NCBI RefSeq assembly: GCF_014203735.1
Contig: NZ_JACHJQ010000008.1
Location: 186,001 to 250,000 of the forward strand
DNA length: 64,000 nt
DNA from: Actinophytocola algeriensis
GTDB taxonomy: Bacteria; Actinomycetota; Actinomycetes; Mycobacteriales; Pseudonocardiaceae
Reading direction: 5' to 3'
How positions within the stretch are numbered: the first letter of the stretch is position 1; the number at the start of each line of letters is the position of its first letter. The notes under the pieces were generated by a model, which saw only the letters and a program-made list of their open reading frames with translations, searched no databases and was not told where the DNA came from. Of the stretch, positions 50,377 through 59,854 are shown piece after piece. The position numbers and the translations under genes were made by a program.

Positions 50377-51108
50377 GTGCACACAGCGACACTGTCGCGT
50401 TCGGTGCGGCTGTTCCGCGCGTTCCGCCACGAACAGACCGACCGGGACACCTTCTACCGCGTGCTGGCCGCGGATTCCGCCGAACAGGTCGCGGCGTCCA
50501 CACCGCTGCGGGACCGGGTGCTGCTCGACGTCGGCGGCGGCCCCGGCTACTTCTCCGACGCCTTCGAGGCCAGGGGCGCGACGTACGTCGGCGTCGACCC
50601 GGATGTCGGCGAGCTGTCCGCGCGCGGTGAACCGGGCCGGAACATGGTGCGCGCCAACGGAACCCGGCTCCCCGTCCGCACCGGCTCGGTCGACGTCTGC
50701 TACTCGTCGAACGTCCTCGAGCACGTGTCCGCGCCGCACGCGATGCTGGCGGAGATGGTGCGGGTGACCAAGCCCGGTGGCACGGTGTTCGTGTCGTTCA
50801 CACCGTGGTGGTCACCGTGGGGCGGGCACGAAACCTCGCCGTGGCACTACCTCGGCGGGCACTACGCCGCCCGCCGGTACACCGGGCGCCACGGTCACGA
50901 ACCCAAGAACCGTTACGGCAGCAGCCTTTTTTCCTTCTCGGTCGGCGCCGCGCTGCGGTGGGCCGCCGCGTGCGAGGACGCCACGCTCGTGCGCGCGTTC
51001 CCGCGTTACCACCCGTGGTGGGCGAACTGGGTGGTGCGGGTGCCCGCGCTGCGCGAAGTGGTGTCGTGGAACGCGGTTCTGGTGCTGCGCAAGGACGGGG
51101 ACGCCTGA
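50377..51108 (+). CDS. Class I SAM-dependent methyltransferase (Rv0224c-like)
   Basis: A 243-residue methyltransferase. Motif I is VLLDVGGGPGYFSDAF, followed by YVGVDPD (acidic SAM contact), VDVCYSSNVLEHV (motif IV) and MVRVTKPGGTVFVSF. GTG 50377 lies 18 bases after the DUF2613 stop. The middle (WWSPWGGHETSPWHYLGG) is aromatic-rich. The same family member sits in the mycobacterial envelope locus, so it may methylate a sugar or lipid intermediate. Confidence 0.83.
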   Translation: MHTATLSRSVRLFRAFRHEQTDRDTFYRVLAADSAEQVAASTPLRDRVLLDVGGGPGYFSDAFEARGATYVGVDPDVGELSARGEPGRNMVRANGTRLPVRTGSVDVCYSSNVLEHVSAPHAMLAEMVRVTKPGGTVFVSFTPWWSPWGGHETSPWHYLGGHYAARRYTGRHGHEPKNRYGSSLFSFSVGAALRWAAACEDATLVRAFPRYHPWWANWVVRVPALREVVSWNAVLVLRKDGDA

Positions 51109-51126
51109 GGCGGGGCGTCCCCGTCC
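51093..51126. terminator. Terminator overlapping the end of the methyltransferase gene
   Basis: A perfect 13-bp stem (51093-51105 with 51114-51126) and 8-base loop. It includes the last codons and the stop of the rightward gene and lies just outside the stop of the converging DUF3068 gene. Confidence 0.8.
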
Positions 51127-51133
51127 TGTGTGG

Positions 51134-52153
51134 TCACACTGGTTGCTTCACCCGCGTGGGTGCCTGCGCGGACGCGTTGTGCCTGCCGCGACCGCCCGCC
51201 ATCATCATCACGACGGACACCACGATCAGGACACCGCCCACGACGTACAGGATCACCGGCAGCACGGTGATGACCCACAGGCTGCCGATGTTCTCCTCCG
51301 CGGCCTGGACGTTCGCGGTGACCGTCTCGTCGGTGATGCTGAGATCGCCCTCGAACACCGTCGTCGCCTGCCCGTCGGCACGCAGTTCCTGTTTGCCGTC
51401 CTCGCCACCCCTGATCACCGCACCGGTGAGTGGCTCGACGTACAGCGTCCGGGTCGCCTCGTAGTACAGCTCGGCGCGGACCGTCGGCACGTCCGGCTGT
51501 CCCACCAGCGCACCAGGGACGTCCCGCTCCTCCACCTTGGTCGGCGAGATCACCTGCGTGAACTTGTAGGTCGTGAGGCCCTGGATCTCCTCCTCGCCGG
51601 AGTACTTGACCGGCAGTGCCTTCTTCAGGTTCGTGTCGAACCAGCGGTAGTCGCGCTGCTCGGTGTCGAACGGGAACTTGAAGTTCAGTCCCGGCTGCAG
51701 CAGCGAGCCGCGCACTCCGGTGATGCGCTCACCCTCGGCGTCCTCGTAGAACTGGTTCTCGCACGGCGTGACGGCCTCGCCGGTGTGGCGGTCGAGGCAC
51801 AGTGAGCGCAGGCTGCCGTTCACGGTGGTGTCGGGCTCGCCGTCGACGGTGACGATGGACGCCTCGACCCAGACGGTCACGTCACCGTCCTCGGTGACCT
51901 CCTCGGCCCGCATGTTGCCGGTGACGTGCGTGGTGGAGGTGAGGCTCAGGTCCTCGCGGATCTCCGGGGTGTAGGTGTCCCCGTTCTTCATGTACACCAG
52001 CGCCGTGATGCCGTCCCCGTGCGCCACCGACACTTCGTCGACGTTGTGCGGGATCTTGGCCAGCCTTGGGTAGGCGAACAGCTGCAGCATCAGACCGGCG
52101 ACCACCGCGAACACCCCCAGCCCGAGGATGATGAACGTGACGTAGCGATGCAA
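51134..52153 (-). CDS. DUF3068 protein (Rv0227c-like)
   Basis: A 339-residue protein with one N-terminal helix (FIILGLGVFAVVAGLMLQLF, about 7-26) and one near the C-terminus (VITVLPVILYVVGGVLIVVSVVMMM, about 292-316); the ~260 residues between are predicted outside. DGITALVYMKNGD, LSLTSTTHV and a Cys pair (SLCLDRHTG ... TPCENQFY) mark the family, found in mycolata and relatives. It is the last gene of a leftward operon with two glycosyltransferases. Molecular role unknown. Confidence 0.85.
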   Translation of the reverse strand: MHRYVTFIILGLGVFAVVAGLMLQLFAYPRLAKIPHNVDEVSVAHGDGITALVYMKNGDTYTPEIREDLSLTSTTHVTGNMRAEEVTEDGDVTVWVEASIVTVDGEPDTTVNGSLRSLCLDRHTGEAVTPCENQFYEDAEGERITGVRGSLLQPGLNFKFPFDTEQRDYRWFDTNLKKALPVKYSGEEEIQGLTTYKFTQVISPTKVEERDVPGALVGQPDVPTVRAELYYEATRTLYVEPLTGAVIRGGEDGKQELRADGQATTVFEGDLSITDETVTANVQAAEENIGSLWVITVLPVILYVVGGVLIVVSVVMMMAGGRGRHNASAQAPTRVKQPV

Positions 52154-52171
52154 GGGTTTCTCCTCAGAGGG

Positions 52172-53491
52172 TCACGGCCGCGCGTGCGGCCGGGCGGGGG
52201 TGTCGGCCGGGATGGCTCGACCCAGCAGGCGTTCGGTCGCGCTCGCGGCGCGGACTTCTGCGTGCCGCGAGCCCGCGGCACGCAGTTCGGTGAGCAGGTC
52301 GGCGGGCGCGCACTGTTCGACGAGGAGCGGCCCGCCGGGGACGTGCTCGGCGACGGTCGCCTCCGGCATGCCGGGGAGCCACCCCGGTTGCCCGCCCTCG
52401 GCGAGGTGGCGCTCGAGCACGGCGGCGAACCGCGCACCCGTGGCCTCCCAGTCGAAGCACGCCCCCCACGCGCGGCAGTCCCGCGCGACCCGCGCGGCGA
52501 GTTCTGCGTCGGTCAGGTCCTTCAGCGCCCGGTGCAGGGCGTCGGCCATCGGCAGGTCCGGCGGCACGTGCCATCCCGTCTCACCGTGCCGCACCGAATC
52601 CCGCAGGCCGGGCACGTCCCGGCACAGGGTCGGCACACCGTGCGCCGCCGCCTCCAGCACGGCGAGGCCCCAGCCCTCGCCGTCGGACAGCGTGACGTTG
52701 AGCCACGCCCGGCCCAGCAGCCGCGACTTCTCCGTCTCGCTCACACGTCCGTGTACGACGACCGCGCCGCCAGCGCGTGCCGCGAGCGCGCGCAGCGCGG
52801 TCTCCTCCGGTCCGCCGCCGATGACGTCCAGCCTCAGGTCCGGGACGCGGTCCAGCAGTTCGGTGACCGTCTCGATCAGCCGGTCGACGCGTTTCTGCGG
52901 CACCAGCCTGCCCAGGCACACGATCGTGGGAGTGGCGGCGCGGGGCGGGAGGTCGTCCGGTGCCACCGTGTTGCCGTTGGGCACGACGTGGACGGCACCC
53001 CGCCAGCGCAGCCGGTGCCGCATCGCTTCCACAGTGGACGGTGACACCGCCACCGTGGCCGCGCCGCGGTAGACGCGGCGCGCGGCCGGTCCCTCCAGCC
53101 AGCGGCCGAGCGCGGCGAGCCACGCCGGGAAGTGCACGCCGAACTGGTCGGTGTGCACGTGGTGCACCACCTGCACGACACGGGCGCCGCCCACGGCGAG
53201 CGGGGTGAAGAACGGGATGCCGTTCTGGCAGTCCACGACGGCGCCGATCCGCCGCCTGCGGGCCAGCAACCACAGCAGCGCCAACGGGTACACCGTCCAG
53301 CGGCCGCCAAGGCGGCGCACCGCCACCGTGGCGTCGAGGTCCCTGGCGCGCTGCCCGGCGTCGCGCGCGGTCAGATAGGTGACCTCGTGGCCGCGCGCGG
53401 CCATGGCGTTGGCGACCCGGGTCGCGTAGGTCTCCGCCCCGCCGGCGTACCGGTGCCCGAGGTCGCGCCAGTTCACCACCACCACGCGCAT
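52172..53491 (-). CDS. GT4-family glycosyltransferase (Rv0225-like)
   Basis: A 439-residue GT-B enzyme. The acceptor domain opens with VVNWRDLGHRYAGGAETYATRVANAMAARGHEVTYLT; the donor domain includes IVCLGRLVPQKRVDRLIE and the EX7E region DGEGWGLAVLEAAAHGVPTL. A C-terminal extension of about 60 residues follows. Its ATG directly follows the TAG of the GT2 gene, and DUF3068 follows after 18 bases. It should transfer a sugar from a nucleotide donor to an envelope glycolipid in the cytoplasm. Confidence 0.88.
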   Translation of the reverse strand: MRVVVVNWRDLGHRYAGGAETYATRVANAMAARGHEVTYLTARDAGQRARDLDATVAVRRLGGRWTVYPLALLWLLARRRRIGAVVDCQNGIPFFTPLAVGGARVVQVVHHVHTDQFGVHFPAWLAALGRWLEGPAARRVYRGAATVAVSPSTVEAMRHRLRWRGAVHVVPNGNTVAPDDLPPRAATPTIVCLGRLVPQKRVDRLIETVTELLDRVPDLRLDVIGGGPEETALRALAARAGGAVVVHGRVSETEKSRLLGRAWLNVTLSDGEGWGLAVLEAAAHGVPTLCRDVPGLRDSVRHGETGWHVPPDLPMADALHRALKDLTDAELAARVARDCRAWGACFDWEATGARFAAVLERHLAEGGQPGWLPGMPEATVAEHVPGGPLLVEQCAPADLLTELRAAGSRHAEVRAASATERLLGRAIPADTPARPHARP

Positions 53492-54235
53492 CTACGCGGC
53501 CTCCGGCACGAGCAGGGCCGCCCGCCGCGGCTCGGCGTCGAGGACGGCGCGGATGCGGTTCAGGTCGGTGAAGCTGCGCAGGCCGTGGCGCCACAGGGCG
53601 AACGTGGAGCCCGCGACGTCGATCCACCGCACGGGCACCTCCTCGATGACCGCGCCGAGCCGCTGCACCCTGGCCAGCACCTCCACGTCGAAGGTGAACC
53701 CGGTGGTCTGGAGCGGTTCGAACGCCGCCACCGCGACGTCGTGGGTGAAGAACTTGAAGCCGCACTGGGTGTCGCCGACCCCGGGCACGAGCGAGCGGAC
53801 GGAGCGGCGGAACGCCCACGCGCCCAGTTCCCGCAGCACGCTGTGCCTGGCCCGCACCTGTGAGCCGGGGTGGGCGCGGGAGCCGACCACGACGTCCGTG
53901 CCGTGCCGCAGCCGCCGCAGCACGGCGGGCAGCGCGTCGACGCTCGCCGCGAGGTCCGCGTCGCAGAACCCGACGAACCTGCCGTGCGCGGCGAGCACAC
54001 CCGCGCGGACGGCGGCTCCCTTGCCCCGGTCCTGGCAGTCCAGGAGCCGGACCGGAAAACCCTGGTCGCGTATGACGTCCGCGGTGCGGTCGGTGCTGCC
54101 GTTGTCCACGACGATGACCTCGGCGGCCAGTCCGCGCAGCGCGAGACCCAGGCCGACGAGGCTGCCGGGCAGGCGCCGCTCCTCGTTGTAGACAGGCACC
54201 ACCACGGACAGCTCCACACCCGCACGGCGCATCAA
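53492..54235 (-). CDS. GT2-family polyprenyl-phosphate sugar synthase-like glycosyltransferase
   Basis: A 247-residue GT-A enzyme resembling dolichyl-phosphate beta-glucosyl/mannosyltransferases. Features are LSVVVPVYNEERRLPGSL, VIVVDNGSTDRTADVI, the DxD-type FVGFCDADLAASVD and GDTQCGFKFFTHDVA. It probably makes a polyprenyl-phosphate-linked sugar, the donor type used by GT-C enzymes such as those in this locus. First gene of the leftward three-gene operon; about 200 bp of upstream sequence may hold the promoter. Confidence 0.88.
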   Translation of the reverse strand: MMRRAGVELSVVVPVYNEERRLPGSLVGLGLALRGLAAEVIVVDNGSTDRTADVIRDQGFPVRLLDCQDRGKGAAVRAGVLAAHGRFVGFCDADLAASVDALPAVLRRLRHGTDVVVGSRAHPGSQVRARHSVLRELGAWAFRRSVRSLVPGVGDTQCGFKFFTHDVAVAAFEPLQTTGFTFDVEVLARVQRLGAVIEEVPVRWIDVAGSTFALWRHGLRSFTDLNRIRAVLDAEPRRAALLVPEAA

Positions 54236-54439
54236 CGAGCCTCCAACGCTGAGACACAGGTCACACGGGCCTGAAGGCGCTTACCGTAGAGGAAAGATGT
54301 GCCGCCACACGGCACACCTCCGACCCGGACTCCGAATTGCCGGTGTGAGGCCTAGTCCGTGCACCTGCTTGGCCTAGTCGCCGTGCATATCCCCGGCGCA
54401 CCGGCACAACCAACATTGTCCGCGAGCACAAACCGGTCC

Positions 54440-55615
54440 TCAGCCGCCGAGCCGCACGCTTTCGACCGCGAGGTACAGCTCGGCGATTCCCCTGGGATCG
54501 CCGAGGTCGCGCCCGGTCAGCTCCTGCACCCGGCGAATGCGGTACCGGACCGTGTTGGGGTGCACGAAAAGGCGCTCGGCCGCGTCGCGGGCCGAGCCGT
54601 GCTCGGTGAACCACGCCCGCAGGGTGGCGAGCAGGACGTCGCGTTCCGCGGCGGGCAGGGCGAGCAGGTCGGTGAGCACGTCTCTGGCCAGTTCCCGCGC
54701 GAGTTTCGGCGCGCCGGCGACGAGGGTGCTCACGGGCCGTTCACCGAACCCGATCACGCCGGTCTCCCCTGCGGCGAGGCAGGCGCGGGCGATGCGTGCC
54801 CTGCTCAGCGCGGCCGGGATCAGCGGCAGGCCGGACACCGGCGGGCTGACGCCGACCGCGGACGCGGTGCCTTCCAGGGATTTCCGGAGTGCGCGCAGGT
54901 CGGCGGTGCGCCCGACGGCGACCACTCCCACCTCGCCGTCGGGCAGCCGCCGCCACACCGCGCGCAGGTCGCCGACCATGCGGGACAGCCCGGGCGCGGC
55001 GTCCGAGTCGCCGTAGACCACGACGAACGGGCCCGCGACCGGGAGCCGCAGCACCCGCGCGGCGTCCTCGAACTCCTCCGGCTTGGTGTACCGGCCCTCG
55101 ATCAGGCTGTCGACGACCGCGAGCCGCGCCTTCTCGTCGTACCGCGCCGACTCCGTGGCCACCTCGGTGTAGGCGTCGGCGATCACGTCGGAGAACGAGT
55201 CGATGATCTGCCACACCATGGCGTTCACCGGGATCAGCTGTTCCGGTGTGAGCACCCGGGGCGGTGCGACGCGGTCGATGATGCCCTCGTAGGCGAACGT
55301 GCCCGCGATCCGGAACGCGCGCAGCACCGCGGAAAGCGGGATGCCGAGCCGGGCCTGCGCGCGCCCGGTCTTGCGGACCATCTCCAGGTCCACGGCGCGG
55401 GCCTCGATGAACGCGTCGAACGCGCGGCTGAGGTTCACCTCGCACACTTTGCGCAGCTCCCGGGGCGACGACGCGTCCAGCCTCCGGTAGAACTCGTCCT
55501 TCTCACCGAGGAGGCTGGCCAGTTGGTCGGCGAGCTCGGGCAGCCGGTGCAGTTGGCCGCGCACGATCTCGACCAGCTCGGCGGGGAGTGGCACCGTCGC
55601 CACGGGGGTGACCAT
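54440..55615 (-). CDS. PucR/CdaR-family transcriptional regulator
   Basis: A 391-residue regulator. The N-terminal ~170 residues are helical and contain a RsbRD-like segment (ELVEIVRGQLHRLPELADQLASLL), followed by a GGDEF-like CdaR core (about 180-290). The C-terminal PucR HTH is HGSARDAAERLFVHPNTVRYRIRRVQELTGRDL. Transcribed alone; none of its neighbours is an obvious purine-, sugar- or fatty-acid-utilisation gene, so the target is unclear. Confidence 0.87.
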   Translation of the reverse strand: MVTPVATVPLPAELVEIVRGQLHRLPELADQLASLLGEKDEFYRRLDASSPRELRKVCEVNLSRAFDAFIEARAVDLEMVRKTGRAQARLGIPLSAVLRAFRIAGTFAYEGIIDRVAPPRVLTPEQLIPVNAMVWQIIDSFSDVIADAYTEVATESARYDEKARLAVVDSLIEGRYTKPEEFEDAARVLRLPVAGPFVVVYGDSDAAPGLSRMVGDLRAVWRRLPDGEVGVVAVGRTADLRALRKSLEGTASAVGVSPPVSGLPLIPAALSRARIARACLAAGETGVIGFGERPVSTLVAGAPKLARELARDVLTDLLALPAAERDVLLATLRAWFTEHGSARDAAERLFVHPNTVRYRIRRVQELTGRDLGDPRGIAELYLAVESVRLGG

Positions 55616-55698
55616 CCGAGCAAGTTAGCTCTCGCGGCCGCCCCCGCGTGCCGCGACGCGGTCTGGACCGATGTAGAGAACGCGCAGCGCGGGTTTGA

Positions 55699-56556
55699 TC
55701 ACCAGTCGCTGTCGCGGTCCAGCGCGTTGTGGGCCGTCTCCAGCGGCGCCCAGCCGTTCACGGTGTCGTGCGACTCGCCCTCACTGGCGTGCCAGTACCG
55801 CAGGTTGAACTTCGCGCGGCCGGGGCCGAACAGGCGGATGTTCGTGTGGGAGATGTCGTAGTCCGCGTCGGGCAGGTAACCGAACTTGTGGTCGGCGTGG
55901 TGGACCTTGTCGATCCCGGAGTCGTAGTCGACGGTCTTGTCCTCCTTCGAGCCGACGAAGCTCCAGTCCGTGCTCGCGGCCCAGTCCTGGTCCAGGCGGT
56001 TCTCCGGTTCGTGGAGCACGTCCATGAACGTGGAGCCGGGGACCATCGAGTCCCACTGGGTGCTGTCGTACTTGTCTTCGTCGACGATCCCCTTGTGCGG
56101 CGTCGAGAGCGTGACGATGTCGCTGACTTTCAGCTTGCCTTTGGGGAAGCCCTCCCACCCCTTGGCCGAGCCGAGCATCGCGACCCGCGTCACCAGCCCG
56201 CCCATAGAGTGCGCGACGATCTCGATGGACTCGCCCTTGCTGGTGTGGTGGTCGTACACGTAGTTCGCGAACGCGGCCGCCACGTGCTTGATGCGCGTGT
56301 CGGTGGTGGCGTTCGCGACGTCGACGTCGCAGTTCTCGTCACCCTTGTAGTAGGCGACGGTCCTGAGCGACTCGCGGCCCTGCCGCGTGAAGTAGTCGAC
56401 CGCGTTCGCCCAGATCGACTCGCAGTCCGAGCCCCCGCTGTCGTTGTACCCGTGCACGAAGTACACGGTCGGCGCGGCCGCCGCACTCGCCTGCGCGGGC
56501 ACGACCAGGCCCGCGGCCACGAGTGCTGTGGTGAGCAGTGCTGTGCGCAGCTTCAT
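55699..56556 (-). CDS. Secreted alpha/beta-hydrolase (lipase/esterase-like)
   Basis: A 285-residue secreted hydrolase from ATG 56556 with GGAGG upstream. Signal peptide MKLRTALLTTALVAAGLVVPAQASA, then VYFVHGYNDSGGSDC (oxyanion-type HG motif) and the nucleophile elbow AHSMGG. A His near ASEGESHDTVNG could complete the triad. Two early cysteines (GSDCESIW and DENCDVD) may form a disulfide. Lipase class 2-like; substrate unknown. Divergent from the GH67-like membrane protein. Confidence 0.83.
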   Translation of the reverse strand: MKLRTALLTTALVAAGLVVPAQASAAAAPTVYFVHGYNDSGGSDCESIWANAVDYFTRQGRESLRTVAYYKGDENCDVDVANATTDTRIKHVAAAFANYVYDHHTSKGESIEIVAHSMGGLVTRVAMLGSAKGWEGFPKGKLKVSDIVTLSTPHKGIVDEDKYDSTQWDSMVPGSTFMDVLHEPENRLDQDWAASTDWSFVGSKEDKTVDYDSGIDKVHHADHKFGYLPDADYDISHTNIRLFGPGRAKFNLRYWHASEGESHDTVNGWAPLETAHNALDRDSDW

Positions 56557-56860
56557 GTCCCCTCCTGGAGGACGGGCGCATGGCTGCCACGAACCGACCG
56601 GCTCTGCCGTTGATGGCGAACACTGACGCAGACACTGCCGTTGACACCGACACACATCAGCCGCGGCAGGACTCCACACGGAACCCGTCCTCGGTCTTCG
56701 GTTGTCAAGGCGATCGTCTACGCCGCCTCCGATGATGGCACAGCCCACGCACGCCTCGTGCCACAACGACGAAGGTCGCCACCGCGCCCCCTCCCGAAGG
56801 TTCATCGACCCGACGGTGCGGGACTCGCTCACGACCGGGACCGGATGTCAGGATGATCGC
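56557..56860. other. Intergenic region, divergent promoters
   Basis: 304 bp between the secreted hydrolase and the GH67-like gene. An in-frame extension of the rightward gene to 56702 is possible but its composition is not protein-like. There are several ACAC/GACA-rich stretches near 56625-56660. I see no convincing operator, RNA or repeat. Confidence 0.5.
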
Positions 56861-59854
56861 GTGCGTGCTGATCACCGCGGGTGGTGGCGGGTGCCGGTCG
56901 TGGTGGCCGTGCTGCTCGGGTTGGGCGGTGTGGTCGCCTGGCAGGTGAACGACGCGCTCGGACTGTCGGTGCGGGACGTCGACGTGCCGGCCGAGCACCT
57001 GACCGCCGCGCCGCCACGGGCCATGGCGCCGCCGCCCGCCGTGACGGGCATCGTCGTGCCCGAAGACCGGCGGGCGCGGAAGGCGGCCGAGGCGGTGGCG
57101 GACGCGTACGTCACCCGTGGTGTGCCCGCGCCCGCGATCGGCACGGCCACCGGAGCGGTGCTGCGGGTGCGGATCGAGCCCGGTCTCACCGGGGAGGCGT
57201 ACCGGATCGAACCCGCCGGCGCCGGGTTGGACGTCGTCGCGGGGACCGGGGGTGGCGCGGCCGCGGGGCTGTACGCGATCGCCGACCGCGTGCGCTCCGG
57301 CGGCGCGGTGGTGGCGGACGGCCGGACCACCGCGCCGAGGCTGGGCCTGCGGCTGACCGACCTCGGCGGTGTCGGCCTGTCCGACGACCCGGCGCGCTAC
57401 CGCACCGACGACTACTCGCTGAACTCCGACGTCGTCGGCGACGCGATCCTGCCCGGCGCGCCCTACGTCGACGCGGCCGCGGTGGGGCGGATCGCGGAGC
57501 AGTTCCGCGCGCACGTCGACCACTCGCTCGCCCTCGGCTACAACGCGGTCGTCATTCCCGGTTTCCTGGAGTACGTCACGTTCCGCGGCCTCGACGTCTA
57601 CCCGGACGGCGACCGGCACGTCGCGCGCGCGGAGGCGATGGCGGCCGCGTTCGGCCCGGTGTGGCGCTATGCCGACGATCTGGGCATGCGGGTGTTCCTG
57701 TCCACCGACATGCTCGCGCTCTCACCGCCGCTGCGGTCCTATGTGGAACGCACGGTCGGCGGTCTCGACACCGAGGACCCCCGGCTGTGGCAGGTCTACC
57801 AGGCGGGGCTCGCGGAGCTGTTCGACCGCATGCCGTTCGTGGCCGGGCTCATGGTCCGGATCGGCGAGGGCGGCGCGGTGTACCAGCTCCCCGGCTGGGA
57901 CTACACGTCGGAGATCGCCGTCACCACACCCGCCGCCGTGCGGGCGATGCTGCGGGCGTTCCTGGCGGTCGCGCGGGACACCGGGACCGAGGTGATCTTC
58001 CGCAGCTGGAGCGTGGGCATCGGCGCCGTCGGCGCGTTGCACACCAGCCGCGACGCCTACCTGGAGGTGCTCGGGGACCTGCGCGACGACCGGCTGATCG
58101 TGTCCACGAAGTACTCGCTCGGCGACTTCTACAGCCACCTGCCGCTCAACGACACGCTGCTGGTCGGCGACCACCGGCGGATCGTGGAGTTCCAGTCCCG
58201 CAGGGAGTTCGAGGGCCTCGGCGCGCTGCCCAACGACCTCGGCGTGCTCCACCAGCTCGCCCTGCGGCGGTTCCTGGCGGGCAACCCGCACGTCGCGGGT
58301 GTGTGGACGTGGGCGCAGGGCGGCGGTCCCCTGCTCGCGGGCCCGCGTTCCCTCACGCTGCGGGTGGGGTTCTGGGAGCTGTACGACCTCAACACCTACG
58401 TCACCGGGCGGCTCGCGTGGGACCCGGACCTCGACCCGGCGCTGGCGACCGCGGACTGGGCGCGGCGTACGTTCTCCGACGACCCGGCCACCGTCGCGGC
58501 GATCGGCGAGGCGATGGCGCTGTCGCGGGAGGCGGTCACCACCGGGCTCTACATCGGACCGTACGCGGACAAGGCCGTGCGGGCGCTGGGACTCGAGCCA
58601 CCGCCGATGATGTGGATCTTCGAGTGGGACATCCCGACCGGCGACAGCGCCGCACTCGGCACGATCTACCAGGTCGGCCGGGACCGGGTCGACGAGGCGG
58701 TCCGCGAGGGCGACACCGCGGTCCGCGACGCGCGCCGGATGCGGGACCTGGTGGCGGGCACCGACCCGGCGACGTGGCGGGATCCCTTGCTGCACAGGCG
58801 GTTCCTGGACACGCTGGACTACCAGGTCGACCTGTTCACCACGCTCGGCGCCTACCGCACCACGGTGCTGCGGCACGCGCAGTGGCTCGACACGGGTTCG
58901 GCGGCCGCCCGCGACGCGTGGCACGCCGCCGCGGACCGCTACGCCGAGGCGAGCGCCGGCCACGTCCGCCGCTACGGCGACGACCTGGACCTGCCCGCGT
59001 TCAACCTGACCGCCGCGGACCTCGGCCTCGAACGCGCGGACCGGGACGAGGCGATGGCGTGGCTGGCGCGGGGTCTGCTCGCCGCGATCCTGGCCATCTT
59101 CGCCGTTGGCGCGCTGTCACGCGAAGTCCGGCGGCCGGTCGCCCTGCGGGCGTTGTGGCTCGGCGCCACCCGGCCCTGGCGGCTCGCGACCGCCGGCCTC
59201 GTCCCGACGCGCCTGGACCGCGTGCTGGTGTGGGTGGTCCCGGCGGTCGCGGTCGTGCTCAGCCGCTCGGTGCTCACGTGGTTCGCCGCGCCCGCCCACC
59301 TCGTCGTCGTGCTCGGTGCGTGGCTGCTGTTCAGCCTCGTCCTGCGGTCGCTGGTCCGGCCGGCCGACCCGTTCGTCCTCGCCGCGGCCGTCGGCGGGCT
59401 CGCGCTGCTGCGCACGGTGCTGCTGCTCGCCGCGCTCGCGCTGCGCGGCCCGGGCCACTACTGGTTCGACTTCTGGACCGACCCCACGGCCAGGAGCCTG
59501 TACGTCACCGTGGCGTTCGCGGCGTTCCTCGGGGTGTTCGTCGTCGCCTACCGCGCCCTGCGCACCGGCATGGGCGGTCGCGCGGCGGCGGGGCGGGTGC
59601 TGATCGCGGCGGGCGCGCCGCCGCTGGTGCTCGGCGGACTGGTCGCGGTGCTCGGCCTCGAACGCGCGCTGACCATGTGGAACGACCAGCTGGCGCTCCT
59701 GCCGTGGGGCCTGTCGCGGATCCTCGGCATCACCGTCCACCTGGAGATCCCTGCCGTGCTGCCGGCCGTCGTGACCGCCGCGGGGGCCGCCTTCGTGCTG
59801 GCCGGGGTGCTCATCCGCTTCCGAAGCACACCAGCGGTGTCAGCGGCTCGATGA
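56861..59854 (+). CDS. GH67-like domain fused to a polytopic membrane domain
   Basis: A 997-residue protein from GTG 56861. One signal-anchor helix (about 8-30) is followed by an N-terminal GH20b/alpha-glucuronidase-type beta domain (GEAYRIEPAGAGLDVVAG ... GLYAIADRV, about 85-150). A TIM-barrel-like region (about 165-560) follows, with FDRMPFVAGLMVRIGEGG and VEFQSRREFEGLGALPNDLG, the latter typical of GH67. A helical domain comes next (about 560-725). From about residue 730 onward there are six to seven transmembrane helices. I infer an envelope-facing enzyme or polysaccharide receptor tethered by its own membrane module. Its 3' end overlaps the converging CHAT gene by 44 bp. Confidence 0.7.
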   Translation: MRADHRGWWRVPVVVAVLLGLGGVVAWQVNDALGLSVRDVDVPAEHLTAAPPRAMAPPPAVTGIVVPEDRRARKAAEAVADAYVTRGVPAPAIGTATGAVLRVRIEPGLTGEAYRIEPAGAGLDVVAGTGGGAAAGLYAIADRVRSGGAVVADGRTTAPRLGLRLTDLGGVGLSDDPARYRTDDYSLNSDVVGDAILPGAPYVDAAAVGRIAEQFRAHVDHSLALGYNAVVIPGFLEYVTFRGLDVYPDGDRHVARAEAMAAAFGPVWRYADDLGMRVFLSTDMLALSPPLRSYVERTVGGLDTEDPRLWQVYQAGLAELFDRMPFVAGLMVRIGEGGAVYQLPGWDYTSEIAVTTPAAVRAMLRAFLAVARDTGTEVIFRSWSVGIGAVGALHTSRDAYLEVLGDLRDDRLIVSTKYSLGDFYSHLPLNDTLLVGDHRRIVEFQSRREFEGLGALPNDLGVLHQLALRRFLAGNPHVAGVWTWAQGGGPLLAGPRSLTLRVGFWELYDLNTYVTGRLAWDPDLDPALATADWARRTFSDDPATVAAIGEAMALSREAVTTGLYIGPYADKAVRALGLEPPPMMWIFEWDIPTGDSAALGTIYQVGRDRVDEAVREGDTAVRDARRMRDLVAGTDPATWRDPLLHRRFLDTLDYQVDLFTTLGAYRTTVLRHAQWLDTGSAAARDAWHAAADRYAEASAGHVRRYGDDLDLPAFNLTAADLGLERADRDEAMAWLARGLLAAILAIFAVGALSREVRRPVALRALWLGATRPWRLATAGLVPTRLDRVLVWVVPAVAVVLSRSVLTWFAAPAHLVVVLGAWLLFSLVLRSLVRPADPFVLAAAVGGLALLRTVLLLAALALRGPGHYWFDFWTDPTARSLYVTVAFAAFLGVFVVAYRALRTGMGGRAAAGRVLIAAGAPPLVLGGLVAVLGLERALTMWNDQLALLPWGLSRILGITVHLEIPAVLPAVVTAAGAAFVLAGVLIRFRSTPAVSAAR

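Noticed and set aside
56702-56860. N-terminal extension of the GH67-like protein
   Set aside because: The extra ~50 residues are His/Arg/Pro-rich without structure, and GTG 56861 immediately precedes a good signal-anchor helix.
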